Below, piece by piece: positions 15,396 through 24,199 of a stretch of 34,538 bases of DNA. Origin of the DNA: Actinomycetes bacterium (GTDB taxonomy: Bacteria > Actinomycetota > Acidimicrobiia > Acidimicrobiales > RAAP-2). The stretch is from contig JAJYSU010000022.1 in assembly GCA_021793395.1 (NCBI GenBank), forward strand, positions 1 to 34,538, given 5' to 3'. Under the pieces are notes generated by a model, which saw nothing but the letters and a program-made list of their open reading frames with translations, ran no database searches and had not been told where the DNA came from. The translations under genes and the position numbers were made by a program. Within the stretch, counting starts at the first letter, position 1. The number at the start of each line of letters is the position of its first letter.

Positions 15396-15491
15396 CACGG
15401 GCGTCCGGCCAACTTCACCGATCACGCTGGTTACTGTCCCGTTACCACGTCTACGTCAGTCGTGGATGTCTCTCACCGCTGGATGAGGCCC

Positions 15492-15526
15492 ACGGGCGTC
15501 ACGACCGTTCAGGTCGTGACGCCCGT
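15492..15526 (-). terminator. 15-bp perfect hairpin overlapping the stop codon of the giant gene
   Basis: ACGGGCGTCACGACC (15492-15506) pairs perfectly with GGTCGTGACGCCCGT (15512-15526) across a 5-nt loop. The TGA stop of the secreted-protein gene (15509-15511) is in the loop, so the last codons form one arm. No U-tract follows on the minus strand. It is likely an intrinsic terminator or 3'-end stabiliser. Confidence 0.65.
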
Positions 15527-18500
15527 CATGGTGGCCCCTCTGAACTGCGCCCCCTGAATGTTGGCGTTCGTCAAATTGGCGTCCGCGAGATCGGCATAGT
15601 GGAAGTTCGCGTCCGTCAGAGTGGAGTTCTCGAGGTTGGCGTTCACCAGAGTAGCGTGTTGGAAGTTTGCTCCCGTAAGGTTCGCGTCGGTGAAGTTATA
15701 GGACGTGTCAAGGTTCGCGTACATCAGATTCGCCTGCTGCAGATCGACGCCCTGCAGGTTCACGTACTGAATGTTGTCCCCCTTGAGGTTCGCGCCTTGG
15801 AGATCGGCCCTCACCAGGTTGTCGCCTTGGAGAATGGCTCCCATCAGGTTCGCACCCGTCAAATTCGCGCCGGCGAGACTCGCTCCTTCGAGGTTGGCTC
15901 CCTTCAAGTTCGCGCCGGACAGGTTACACCCGGCCAGGTTGGCCCCGGAAAGGTTCATACCGGCCAAGTCGGCCCCCGCGTAGTTGGAGCAGGCAGGCGA
16001 GTACGTGGTCACGACGCTGAAGACGTTCGTGCCGGTTGATCGGACTAGGTCGCTATCACCGAGGTAGGTGACAGACACCGCGTACGGACCGCCGACGGGT
16101 AGCACGGCGACTGCCAACTGGCACGATCCCGTCGCGCCGTGCGCGGTGGGGGTCAAGAGGGCCGTGCAGGAGGTCGAGCCGACGTGCACCGTCACACTCT
16201 CGTTGGTTCCAGGCAGTGGTTCGCCGTAGTGAGGAGCGACGCTCACGGTGAAGATCACACCGGTCTCAGTGGCGTAGAAGGCGGAGGAGGGCGACGCGGA
16301 GACGGTCGTCACCGTCGTGTCCTTGATCACGGTGAGCCCGGTGGTGGCCGTCGCCTGAGCGGAAGCGTTCAGGTCAGCGTCGCCCGGGTAGGTGGCGGTC
16401 ACCGTGTAGGCGGTGCTACTCGCTCCCAGATCGATGTTGCCGATCGAACACGATCCCGTCCCGCCGCCCGCGGTCGGGGCCACCGACGCCGTGCAGGAGG
16501 CCGAGCCGACGTGCACCGTCACGTTGTCGGTCGTGGGTAGCGACTCGCCGTGAGCCGTGGTGACGTGCACGGTGACGACGGACGCCGACTCATTGCCGTA
16601 GGTCGCCTGCGTCGGCGCTACCGACACGCTCGCCGTGGTGTTGTCCTTGATCACGGTGAGCCCGGTGGTGGCCGTCGCCTGAGCGGAAGCGTTCAGGTCA
16701 GCGTCACCCGGGTAGGTGGCGGTCACCGTGTAGGCGGTGCTACTCGCTCCCAGATCGATGTTGCCAATCGAACACGATCCCGTCCCGCCGCCCGCGGTCG
16801 GGGCCACCGACGCCGTGCAGGAGGCCGAGCCGACGTGCACCGTCACGTTGTCGGTCGTGGGCAGCGACTCGCCGTGAGCCGTGGTGACGTGCACGGTGAC
16901 GACGGACGCCGACTCATTGCCGTAGGTCGCCTGCGTCGGCGCTACCGACACGCTCGCCGTGGTGTTGTCCTTGATCACGGTGACGTTGTCGATAGAAGAG
17001 GTGGTCGCGGTAGCGCTGACGTCGCCGGTGTAACTGACGGTGATGGGGTAGGTCCCGGCCGCGAGCGAACTCCCCACCGTGCACGTCGCCTGGGCGGTGT
17101 TGTCCGTACCCAAACCGATGTTCGAGTCCCCCGTGAGAGCCACCGCGGAACAACTCGACGAGATGTTCGATCCATTGTCGAGGAACGTCACGGTCCCCCC
17201 ACCGTCAGTCGGAGAGACACTCACCGTGAGCGAGAGTGACTGGCCATAGGAGTCGGGGTTCGGAGACGATGTGACGGTCACGGTAGGAGTTGCCGCGTTC
17301 ACCGTCTCGGTCACTGAGTTCGACGTCGAGAGTGGGAAGTTCGAATCGCCGCTGTACTGAGCGATGACCGAATCGGTCCCAGCGGGCAGGGTCATGGTGT
17401 CACCCGACGACGGCACCACGTCGGTCGACGTGGTGCACGTTGCCGTGTAGGACCCGTTGTTATCGTGGAGAGCCACCGCGTTGGTCCCGCTGCATCCCGG
17501 GATGGCGAACTGGCCATTGGTCGAGGTCAGGTAGAAGGACACCGATCCGCCGCCGTCGAACGTACCCCCCGAGGCGGACACCGTGGACGTAAGCACGACC
17601 GGCTGGCCGTACGTCGACGTCGTCGACGACACACCGTTCACCGACGACGACAGGGTGGTGCTCGTGTTGGGAGGCGTTATCGCGGCCGGACTCGCGGAAC
17701 TGAAGGGGAAGGTGATGCTGCTGCCATCCGCCGAGAGCGTGACCCCGCTCGAACTTGCCGAAATCCCGGTGCTGGCCAGTTGGAAACTGACGGTCGCGGT
17801 GCTGCCCCAGCCTCCGTCGCAGTGCCAGGTCGTCGGGTTGTACCACGTCCCCGAGCAGTTGGAGAGCGAGTTCCAGAACGTAATCGAGCCACTTCCCGAT
17901 CCCGATACCAGTGCGGTGAACCCGCTCGTGGACAGATTGACGTCCAGTGACAGGGACAGGCTCCCGCTCAACTGCACGAACTGGGAAACCGTGACGGATC
18001 CGCTCAACGAGAACGAGCCCACGAACTCGAATTGGAAGTACGAGGTGTTGTTGTCACAGGTCTTTTGCGTACTGCCGCAGACGACGAGCGCGACCGGCCC
18101 CACGTTGAGATCTTGCCCCACGGTGATCTGACTAATGGTGACGTTGAAGTTGAAACTCGTCGGAGTACCGATCGACAACGACGCGAGGAAGTTGACAGTT
18201 ACCGGATTCTTGAAGATGGAAGCGTCAATGGTCGCGGTGAAGCCAAGGACGAAGCCGGGAGCACACGTCAGTCCGCCACCCAAGTTCAACGGCGACGCGC
18301 CAAACTGCATGAAGCACAGCTGGGCGTAAGCAACCTGAAGGTCCGAGGCGTAGTTGCCATTGTCAAAGGCCTCGAGAGGTTCCAGGGCGGTCGTGGTGGA
18401 ACCGTACGTACCAATGCTCAAGTCCAAGTAGTACGGATTGAAGCCGAAAGCGAAGGCGATGGGCGCGCCTTGCTGGTAGCCAATGGCGTTGGCCATGTCA

Positions 18501-21142
18501 GTGGGCAACTGGGTGATCACCCCGTTGATGGAGCCCGTCACGAAGGGGAACTCGGCTGTCACTCCCACCGACAACTCCGCGCACTCGACGGTGAGCCCGT
18601 TGTCGCTAAAGGCGTTGGTCCAGCCTGATCCACTGCCGCACGTGCCCAGTGTCGGTTCATTCACCGACACACTGATCGACACGGAGGGAGTGACGCTGAC
18701 CTGGGCGGAGAGCGTTCCGACAACGGGTACGTTCTGGGCCCCGGTACCAGTGCCGTTGGGATACAACGTCCCGTTCAGCGAGAAACTGATACTGACCTTG
18801 TTAGGGCTCACCGATAGCGTCACGCTGGCCGAGTCGAGATCCAGCACCACGCCCTGATTATCAAAGAGTTGGACCGGGGAGGCAAACGTAAGGGTAATCG
18901 CGAGATTGAGGGTGTCCGTGATGGTGTCGAATGACCCGACAGCTAGGACCGTCGAGGGCAAGACGATGTTGACGTTGCTGAGGGCTTTGGTGATGGAGGT
19001 CGGAAGACTCGTGGAGATCGCGAAGTTGAGTCCCGGGACGAGGTCGATTGTCCCGATGCTGGTGACCCCGGTATCGAAGTTCGGATACGCGGCCGTGGCG
19101 TAGGCCACGAACGCGGACACGTTCCCGCTGCCGGTCAACGATGAGGGGAGGAAGCTCGACAGGTCGGCCGAACCGCCAACCACCAGAGTCCCCGTGCTCT
19201 CGAAAGCGACCGTCAGCTTCACGCTCAGGTTCCCGCCGCTGCCCATAGCAATCGTCGCATCAGCCGTACCCTGCGCCCCAAAGCTCGAGGACGAGTAGGT
19301 AAGGGTCACGTCGAAGTTATTCAGCGTCAACGACGAACTAAGAGATACCTGGCCCAGGTCAGCGGTCAGCTCCAGGGTGCCCTGAGTGCCCGCCGAGAGG
19401 TCGACGCAGCCCGTCACGGTGGCGCTGGTTGACACCTGCGGTGTCGTGAGCGCTAGAGACAGATTCCCACTCACGGTGAGCCACCAGTCGCCCGAGTTTG
19501 TCAAGGTACAGCCAGAGGGAGTGCTGACGCTGCCATTGCCGATGTTGACACTCACCCCCGACAAGGTGAGAAAGGACCCGATAGCCACCGGTGCCACCTG
19601 GCTCAGCGACGCGCCGCTCACGTTGTCAACGGTGCCGCCCGTGCTCGTCGCCGCGGAAATCGAGAAGCACAAACTCCCGCTGACGGTTAATCCTTCACCT
19701 CCCAGGTTGCCCGACGTGACGCAGAGTTGAGGCGATGATGTTGACGACGTGACGTCCGTGATCGTCCCGCTGAGATCCGTACCGCTCAGTGTGTTTCCAA
19801 GGAAAGACAGCGAGCCCCCACTGAAGGTAATACTCGTGGACGGGTCACACGGTCCCGAGGTCGCGGCCTCGGTGAGAGAGAGGTTCGCCAAGACGGTCAG
19901 TGTGGACGATCCCGGCGAGAATGTCAGAACCGTAGGACCGGAGGCAGCATCGCTCCACAACGTGGAGAAGATCGTAGAACACGACGTAGTTGTGTGGGCA
20001 GTGGCCGCCACACTCGACGAGCCAGCGGTCCCGGCAGGGGACAACGTTCCCGGCGAAGACCCTCCCGTCGGTGCGCTGACGGCATCGGGCGTCACCGTCG
20101 CTGATACCGGACCCGACGCGGCGAAGTCGCCGCTGGTGGTGGGAACGTACAGGGCGGTGTAGGTAGTAGTCCCACTCGGCGCCGGCACATCACACGACAC
20201 GCGCGACGACAGTGACGACGCGTCAGTGAGAATCGGACGTCCCTGCAGACAGGTGAGCAGGACGCCCCCCTGCTCAAAGGACACCGTGCCGGGAGGCGCC
20301 AGGCTGGAACGGGTCGAACGGTTCGCCACGACAGCCTGAAGACGAACGCTGCCCGGCGACGACTGGTCCAGACCACCGGACAGCGCCAGGGTGGTGGTGG
20401 CCTGCACGACCCTGACCGCAGGACCCTGCGTTGAATTCACCCGGCTCGAGGTGAGAGAACTCTGGGCCGGAGTGTACGAGGCACCAAACTGGTACGGCGT
20501 GGATCTTGCGGCCAGAGCCGTTATCGAGCACGACGCGATGCCCTGCACGACCGGGACCGCCTGGCAGATGGCCGAACTCGAGAACTCGGGCCTCACGGCG
20601 CCGCCGTTCTCACTGAAGTCAACCGTCCCCGAGGTCACGGACTTGTTCGTCGACGTCTCGTCGACTGTGGCCACGACAATCAGCAGTTCGCCATAGGGAA
20701 CCTTCCCATTCGCCGGCACCGGGACGCGGGCGCGCGAACCCAGAAGGCTCACCGTGGTCGTGGTCGCGGAGGGGGCCGGCCTCGTTGCCGGGGTCGGTAG
20801 TCCGTGGATCGTCACTCCACTGCCTCGGTAGGGAAGAGTGAAGGACTTCTGACCGGCTGCGGAGACCTTCAGCGACACACCAGCCGTCGTTGGAGTCAAC
20901 TGGCCCGTGGCGCGTTGTTCCGAAAACACCCCACTCGCGGCGGCGGCGCGAGGGCTGGCGGCCCGAGGACGCGATGAGTCAGGCGTCGCCCGTGACGAAG
21001 AGTTACCTAACGAGCGAGATGGGGTCTGAGCCGAGGCACTCGCGGAGATACCGAGCGGTCCACTGAGGCCCACTCCCACTACGAGCGACAACGCGAGGAA
21101 CGAATGAGTGGCGCTGCGCGCTACTTCCCTTCGATGATGCAT
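15509..21142 (-). CDS. giant secreted Ig-like repeat protein with C-terminal pentapeptide repeats
   Basis: An approximately 1877-residue exported protein, probably on or outside the cell surface. The N-terminus has a basic segment (HHRRE), a hydrophobic core (SFLALSLVVGVGLSG) and an ASA-like cleavage site, i.e. a Sec signal. Ser/Thr-rich bacterial Ig-like domains follow (about 120-360), then a long beta-rich Ser/Thr/Gly region (about 370-1140), then a second array of Ig-like (Big-type) domains with TATYPGDADL-like strand motifs (about 1150-1710). Two of these repeats are identical at protein level. The last 157 residues are about 31 pentapeptide repeats (ANLxG type), a right-handed beta-helix. 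No LPXTG motif or C-terminal helix is seen. The ATG at 21142 fits the signal peptide and follows a G-run; a GTG at 21187 would add 15 residues. An adhesin or surface-layer role is inferred. Confidence 0.85.
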   Translation of the reverse strand: MHHRREVARSATHSFLALSLVVGVGLSGPLGISASASAQTPSRSLGNSSSRATPDSSRPRAASPRAAAASGVFSEQRATGQLTPTTAGVSLKVSAAGQKSFTLPYRGSGVTIHGLPTPATRPAPSATTTTVSLLGSRARVPVPANGKVPYGELLIVVATVDETSTNKSVTSGTVDFSENGGAVRPEFSSSAICQAVPVVQGIASCSITALAARSTPYQFGASYTPAQSSLTSSRVNSTQGPAVRVVQATTTLALSGGLDQSSPGSVRLQAVVANRSTRSSLAPPGTVSFEQGGVLLTCLQGRPILTDASSLSSRVSCDVPAPSGTTTYTALYVPTTSGDFAASGPVSATVTPDAVSAPTGGSSPGTLSPAGTAGSSSVAATAHTTTSCSTIFSTLWSDAASGPTVLTFSPGSSTLTVLANLSLTEAATSGPCDPSTSITFSGGSLSFLGNTLSGTDLSGTITDVTSSTSSPQLCVTSGNLGGEGLTVSGSLCFSISAATSTGGTVDNVSGASLSQVAPVAIGSFLTLSGVSVNIGNGSVSTPSGCTLTNSGDWWLTVSGNLSLALTTPQVSTSATVTGCVDLSAGTQGTLELTADLGQVSLSSSLTLNNFDVTLTYSSSSFGAQGTADATIAMGSGGNLSVKLTVAFESTGTLVVGGSADLSSFLPSSLTGSGNVSAFVAYATAAYPNFDTGVTSIGTIDLVPGLNFAISTSLPTSITKALSNVNIVLPSTVLAVGSFDTITDTLNLAITLTFASPVQLFDNQGVVLDLDSASVTLSVSPNKVSISFSLNGTLYPNGTGTGAQNVPVVGTLSAQVSVTPSVSISVSVNEPTLGTCGSGSGWTNAFSDNGLTVECAELSVGVTAEFPFVTGSINGVITQLPTDMANAIGYQQGAPIAFAFGFNPYYLDLSIGTYGSTTTALEPLEAFDNGNYASDLQVAYAQLCFMQFGASPLNLGGGLTCAPGFVLGFTATIDASIFKNPVTVNFLASLSIGTPTSFNFNVTISQITVGQDLNVGPVALVVCGSTQKTCDNNTSYFQFEFVGSFSLSGSVTVSQFVQLSGSLSLSLDVNLSTSGFTALVSGSGSGSITFWNSLSNCSGTWYNPTTWHCDGGWGSTATVSFQLASTGISASSSGVTLSADGSSITFPFSSASPAAITPPNTSTTLSSSVNGVSSTTSTYGQPVVLTSTVSASGGTFDGGGSVSFYLTSTNGQFAIPGCSGTNAVALHDNNGSYTATCTTSTDVVPSSGDTMTLPAGTDSVIAQYSGDSNFPLSTSNSVTETVNAATPTVTVTSSPNPDSYGQSLSLTVSVSPTDGGGTVTFLDNGSNISSSCSAVALTGDSNIGLGTDNTAQATCTVGSSLAAGTYPITVSYTGDVSATATTSSIDNVTVIKDNTTASVSVAPTQATYGNESASVVTVHVTTAHGESLPTTDNVTVHVGSASCTASVAPTAGGGTGSCSIGNIDLGASSTAYTVTATYPGDADLNASAQATATTGLTVIKDNTTASVSVAPTQATYGNESASVVTVHVTTAHGESLPTTDNVTVHVGSASCTASVAPTAGGGTGSCSIGNIDLGASSTAYTVTATYPGDADLNASAQATATTGLTVIKDTTVTTVSASPSSAFYATETGVIFTVSVAPHYGEPLPGTNESVTVHVGSTSCTALLTPTAHGATGSCQLAVAVLPVGGPYAVSVTYLGDSDLVRSTGTNVFSVVTTYSPACSNYAGADLAGMNLSGANLAGCNLSGANLKGANLEGASLAGANLTGANLMGAILQGDNLVRADLQGANLKGDNIQYVNLQGVDLQQANLMYANLDTSYNFTDANLTGANFQHATLVNANLENSTLTDANFHYADLADANLTNANIQGAQFRGATMTGVTT
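16320..16967. repeat. 324-bp tandem direct duplication inside the giant gene
   Basis: Copy 1 is 16320-16643 and copy 2 is 16644-16967, with period 324 bp (108 codons). By eye the copies differ at only three bases, each a silent change (Gly GGC/GGT, Ile ATC/ATT, Leu CTA/CTG), so the two encoded Ig-like domains are identical. A third, diverged repeat precedes them in the coding direction-downstream part (about 16010-16319). Confidence 0.92.
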
Positions 21143-21197
21143 TGACGCCCCCCCGGGCCCCACTCGCAAAGCGCGAGAGCACTTCACTGGCTCACGG

Positions 21198-21227
21198 ACT
21201 GTATCTCACGACATCAGTAGACAACAA
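21198..21227 (-). promoter_or_regulatory. candidate promoter of the giant secreted-protein gene
   Basis: On the minus strand TTGTTG (21227-21222) and TACAGT (21203-21198) are separated by 18 bp. Transcription would start near 21191, giving a leader of about 50 nt to the ATG at 21142. The surrounding 250 bp are clearly richer in A/T than the rest of the window. Confidence 0.42.
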
Positions 21228-21305
21228 GATCGACATAGGCGTAAATTGCGCCCGAACAGATCGCGTCAAGAACGACATACATCCAGAAAAATGAGACAGC
21301 ATATA

Positions 21306-21342
21306 CTGAGAACTTACTCAGGGTTTACCTATTCCTGAGTAA
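21306..21342. promoter_or_regulatory. nested inverted repeats in the AT-rich upstream region
   Basis: TTACTCAGG (21314-21322) and CCTGAGTAA (21334-21342) form a perfect 9-bp inverted repeat with an 11-nt spacer. A third element, CTGAG at 21306-21310, can instead pair with CTCAG at 21317-21321. The set of CTGAG/CTCAG half-sites about 105 bp upstream of the presumed -10 could be operator sites or alternative hairpins. Confidence 0.45.
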
Positions 21343-21486
21343 TGAAACTACTACTGACCAGGTGGTATATAGTTCTTGTGTGACATCGTGGAACGCCCAC
21401 TACCTCCCCAACCGCGTTGAAGGAACACATCTCTTCGCAATCACCATCAACAGCAAGCATAAGATTTCTCTCAGTTTTTGGGCGTT

Positions 21487-21930
21487 CTAGAATCGCGTAC
21501 GCCACGCGTCGTACCTTCTCACGATGTCGCGCGGACGACTATTGACCTTCTCGCCGATACTCCTCCAGAGTGTCACGTCGCCTGACGCGTCCCGAGTGAC
21601 GGGGGTCGACATCGTTGGCGCGAGCAAACGAAGGACCTCGCGAACGAGGAAGCGAGTCACGCCACGGATAATGTCCTTCCGGGATAGACCCTCGGTGGTG
21701 CGCCTCCCTACGACAACGATGGTCGACTCGTACCCGCGCATTCGCGCGACCACTGCCCGAGAGAGGGCGGCGTTGGCCCGTCGATTACCTCCACGGTTGA
21801 GTCGGTAGCCCCCGGTAGCTTGGCCCAAGAGCCGGTCATGGGCGCGAGAGCGCCACGCAACTCGTCCGACGCGGTGATCAGGGTCACCGTGACCGTGAGC
21901 ATCTTCATGGCGGTGGCCTGAACTTTCACC
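21487..21930 (-). pseudogene. decayed IS110-family transposase, C-terminal remnant
   Basis: On the minus strand, codons corresponding to about 21807-21624 read GYRLNRGGNRRANAALSRAV... followed by GRRTTEGLSRKDIIRGVTRFLVREVLRLL. This closely resembles the C-terminal block of IS110-type (Transposase_20) enzymes, HRLxxGGNRxLNxAL...EGKxxKEAxRxLKRxLxxxVYRLL. Just upstream, a different frame (to about 21929) reads SDELRGALAPMTG, similar to the preceding part of such proteins, so at least one frameshift has occurred. The N-terminal DEDD catalytic region and the IS ends are not seen. It is a dead mobile-element remnant marking past insertion between the giant gene and the kdp operon. Confidence 0.62.
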
Positions 21931-22279
21931 GCTGCCGTGGGCGGTGCGCACGAGACGTATCGCCTCTCTGGGGCCGTGGGCGGTCGTGGGGTCGGCCACG
22001 GGACGTTGAGTGAGTACCTCGCACGCGGCGTGCTCGGCGTCGATCACGTCGCTCGTGCCCAGAGGACGGCGCTCCCCCGACGTGCGGGACGACTCACTTC
22101 GCTGACGGCCATGGCGTGTCGTTGCAGAAATCGAGAGAGGCCGGAACCGTAGGAGCCGTATCCCTCAACGCCACCCCGTCAATGAGCCGTAGGCGTCACC
22201 CACGAAAACGCCACGAAAGCCACCGCGCGAACCTCTCGTACGAACCGTCCACGACACGAAAGGCCACAATGAAGAAATT

Positions 22280-22308
22280 TTGAAGAGGGTGCGCGACATC
22301 ATTCAGAT
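22280..22308 (+). promoter_or_regulatory. weak candidate promoter of the kdp operon
   Basis: TTGAAG (22280-22285) and TCAGAT (22303-22308) stand 17 bp apart, about 30 bp upstream of the first small ORF of the operon. The -10 match is poor, which would suit an activator-dependent promoter such as a KdpE target, but no KdpE site can be assigned from sequence alone. Confidence 0.3.
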
Positions 22309-22340
22309 TCTCGTACGACGCCATTCGCCAAACTACGGAC

Positions 22341-22424
22341 ATGGCTGACGTACTCGCACTTCTCGGGATCCTCGCGTCAAGCGTTGCTCTCCTGGGTCTC
22401 ATCATCGTCCTGGACCGCTTATGA
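22341..22424 (+). CDS. 27-residue single-helix membrane peptide preceding kdpF
   Basis: An ATG at 22341 opens a 27-codon frame. The product is almost entirely one hydrophobic helix (Leu, Ala, Ile, Val and Gly from residue 5 to 24) bounded by an N-terminal Asp and a C-terminal Asp-Arg-Leu. Its TGA stop overlaps the ATG of kdpF as ATGA, the classic arrangement for coupled translation, and it leads the kdp operon. No strong Shine-Dalgarno sequence precedes it. It differs in sequence from KdpF (no C-terminal Lys/Pro tail) and may be a second small subunit, a leader peptide that tunes kdpF translation, or chance. I do not recognise a family. Confidence 0.55.
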   Translation: MADVLALLGILASSVALLGLIIVLDRL

Positions 22425-22510
22425 CCTGGGATCAGGCACTCCTACTCGCCGTCGCCGTGGCGATGATCGTCTACCTCGGCTACGCCATGTTCAAGCCAGA
22501 GAAGTTCTAG
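22421..22510 (+). CDS. kdpF: KdpF small subunit of the potassium-transporting ATPase
   Basis: A 29-residue single-span peptide: a short polar start (MTWDQ), a hydrophobic helix, then YLGYAMFKPEKF, matching the conserved KdpF ending with aromatic, Pro and basic residues. KdpF stabilises the KdpFABC complex in the membrane. The ATG overlaps the stop of the preceding 27-residue peptide (ATGA), and its TAG stop abuts the kdpA ATG directly (TAGATG). The sequence, length and position immediately before kdpA make the call secure. Confidence 0.9.
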   Translation: MTWDQALLLAVAVAMIVYLGYAMFKPEKF

Positions 22511-24199
22511 ATGGGACTCGCACTCACCCTTCTCACACTGTTCGTCGCACTCGCGATCACGTGGCGCGTACTCGGTTCCTACATGGCGGCAATCTTCGAC
22601 GGACGTGTCCACTTCCTCGGCGCGATCGAACGAGTCATCTATCGACTTCTCGGGACGGATCCGACTCACGAGCAGAGTTGGAAGCGCTACGCCAGTGCCC
22701 TGGTGGTCTTCTCGGGCGTGTCCATCGCGATCACCTACGCGATCTTGCGGCTTCAGGGCCACCTACCCCTCAATCCCCAGCGGCTCGGTGCCGTCTCGCC
22801 GGCTTTGAGCTTCAACACCGCGGTGTCTTTCGCCACCAATACGAACTGGCAGAACTACGCCGGTGAAACCACCATGTCGTACTTCTCCCAGGTCGGCGGG
22901 CTCATGGTCCAGCAGTTCGTCTCGGCGGCGGTAGGAATCGCGGTCGCGGTAGCACTCGTGCGGGGATTCGCGCGACGCGGCGCGACGACGATCGGCAACT
23001 TCTGGGTCGACATCACGCGTGCGCTGCTCTACCTTCTCGCGCCACTCGCTTTCGCCGCCGGAATCATCTTCGTCGCCCAGGGAGCGGTGCAGACCTTCGG
23101 CGGACCGGCAACGATTCACGACGCTCTCAACGGCGTCACTCAGGTCATCGCTCGCGGACCCGCCGCCTTCATGGAGGCGATCAAGCAACTAGGCACGAAC
23201 GGTGGCGGATTCTTCAACGCCAACTCCGCGATGCCCTTTGAGAATCCCACGGGCTTGACCAACTGGCTGTCGATCTACCTGGTGCTGGCCATCCCCTTCG
23301 CCCTCACCTACACGTTCGGCAAGATGGTCCACAGCATTCGCCACGGGGTGGCACTCGTGAGCGTCATGGTTCTCCTCTTCGGGGTGTGGGCGAGTGTCAC
23401 CATCACCGCGGAACACCAGAACAATCCGGCTGTCGCCGCCGCAGGAGTTCACGCCACCGTTGGCAATACCGAGGGTAAGGAAGTCCGCATTGGCGATACG
23501 TCCTCCGCGCTCTTCGCCGTGGCCTCGACGCAGACCTCGACTGGTTCGGCCGACGCGTCGTACGACTCGTTCACCCCACTCGGTGGGATGGGACTCATGA
23601 CGGGCATGATGATCGGCGAGGTCACCCCCGGCGGCGTCGGCAGCGGCCTGTACACCCTGCTGGTCTACGCCATCATCGCCGTATTTATCGGCGGCCTGAT
23701 GATCGGACGAACTCCCGAATACCTGGGCAAGAAGATCCAGGCTCGAGAGGTGAAACTCGCCGGTCTGGCCTCGTTGGTCATGCCGCTGGTCGTCCTCATC
23801 ACCACGGCCGTCGCGGTGTCCACCGCGGCGGGCCGCGCCGGCCCCCTCAACGCGGGGCCCCACGGATTCTCTGAAATCCTGTACGCCTTCACCAGCCAGG
23901 GGAATAACAACGGCTCCGCCTTCGCGGGACTGTCGGGCAACACGCCCTTCTACAACATCACCGGAGCCCTCGACATGTTGATCGGACGCTTCGCCATCAT
24001 GGTGCCGGTGCTGGCACTCGCGGGTTCACTCGCGTCCCAGGGCGCGGTACCCGAATCACTGGGGACCTTTCGCACCGATACCGGAATGTTCGCGGGCTTG
24101 ACGATCGGCGTCGTGCTCATCATCGGAGGCTTGACCTTCTTTCCGGCCGTCGCGCTCGGCCCGCTCGTCGAACAGCTCACTCACGCGAGGTTCTTCTAA
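22511..24199 (+). CDS. kdpA: potassium-transporting ATPase subunit KdpA
   Basis: The channel-like, potassium-binding membrane subunit of the KdpFABC pump, 562 residues with about ten helices. It descends from K+-channel-like M1-P-M2 repeats, and selectivity-loop segments are visible: [54 protein letters not shown] and [13 protein letters not shown]. The length is normal for the family (about 557 in E. coli). The ATG directly follows the kdpF stop. Its own TAA stop shares one base with the kdpB ATG (TAATG), so translation is coupled. High-affinity K+ uptake at low external potassium is the established role of the complex. Confidence 0.97.
   Translation: MGLALTLLTLFVALAITWRVLGSYMAAIFDGRVHFLGAIERVIYRLLGTDPTHEQSWKRYASALVVFSGVSIAITYAILRLQGHLPLNPQRLGAVSPALSFNTAVSFATNTNWQNYAGETTMSYFSQVGGLMVQQFVSAAVGIAVAVALVRGFARRGATTIGNFWVDITRALLYLLAPLAFAAGIIFVAQGAVQTFGGPATIHDALNGVTQVIARGPAAFMEAIKQLGTNGGGFFNANSAMPFENPTGLTNWLSIYLVLAIPFALTYTFGKMVHSIRHGVALVSVMVLLFGVWASVTITAEHQNNPAVAAAGVHATVGNTEGKEVRIGDTSSALFAVASTQTSTGSADASYDSFTPLGGMGLMTGMMIGEVTPGGVGSGLYTLLVYAIIAVFIGGLMIGRTPEYLGKKIQAREVKLAGLASLVMPLVVLITTAVAVSTAAGRAGPLNAGPHGFSEILYAFTSQGNNNGSAFAGLSGNTPFYNITGALDMLIGRFAIMVPVLALAGSLASQGAVPESLGTFRTDTGMFAGLTIGVVLIIGGLTFFPAVALGPLVEQLTHARFF

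Larger units (their letters stand above)
14285..15491. other. about 1.2 kb without a convincing gene
   Basis: The stretch between the KdpD-like kinase and the giant secreted-protein gene has open frames on both strands, but none has recognisable domains and most lack a ribosome-binding site. It contains three perfect palindromes: 14323-14338 (16 bp), 14677-14690 (GTGGTGATCACCAC) and 15221-15236 (GCGGTTCGCGAACCGC). It may be decayed DNA, or a regulatory or RNA-encoding region. I see no tRNA-like cloverleaf. Confidence 0.5.

Noticed and set aside
15599..16039. Plus-strand Val/Arg/Gln-rich repetitive frame
   Set aside because: It is the complement of the pentapeptide-repeat coding region; periodicity comes from the real minus-strand gene.
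16010..17300. Repeated DNA considered as a CRISPR array or insertion sequence
   Set aside because: The repeats are in-frame, 324 bp long, with no spacers or terminal inverted repeats; they encode Ig-like domains.
22269..22283. Four-codon ORF (Met-Lys-Lys-Phe) upstream of the kdp operon
   Set aside because: No ribosome-binding site, and it probably lies upstream of the transcription start; likely chance.
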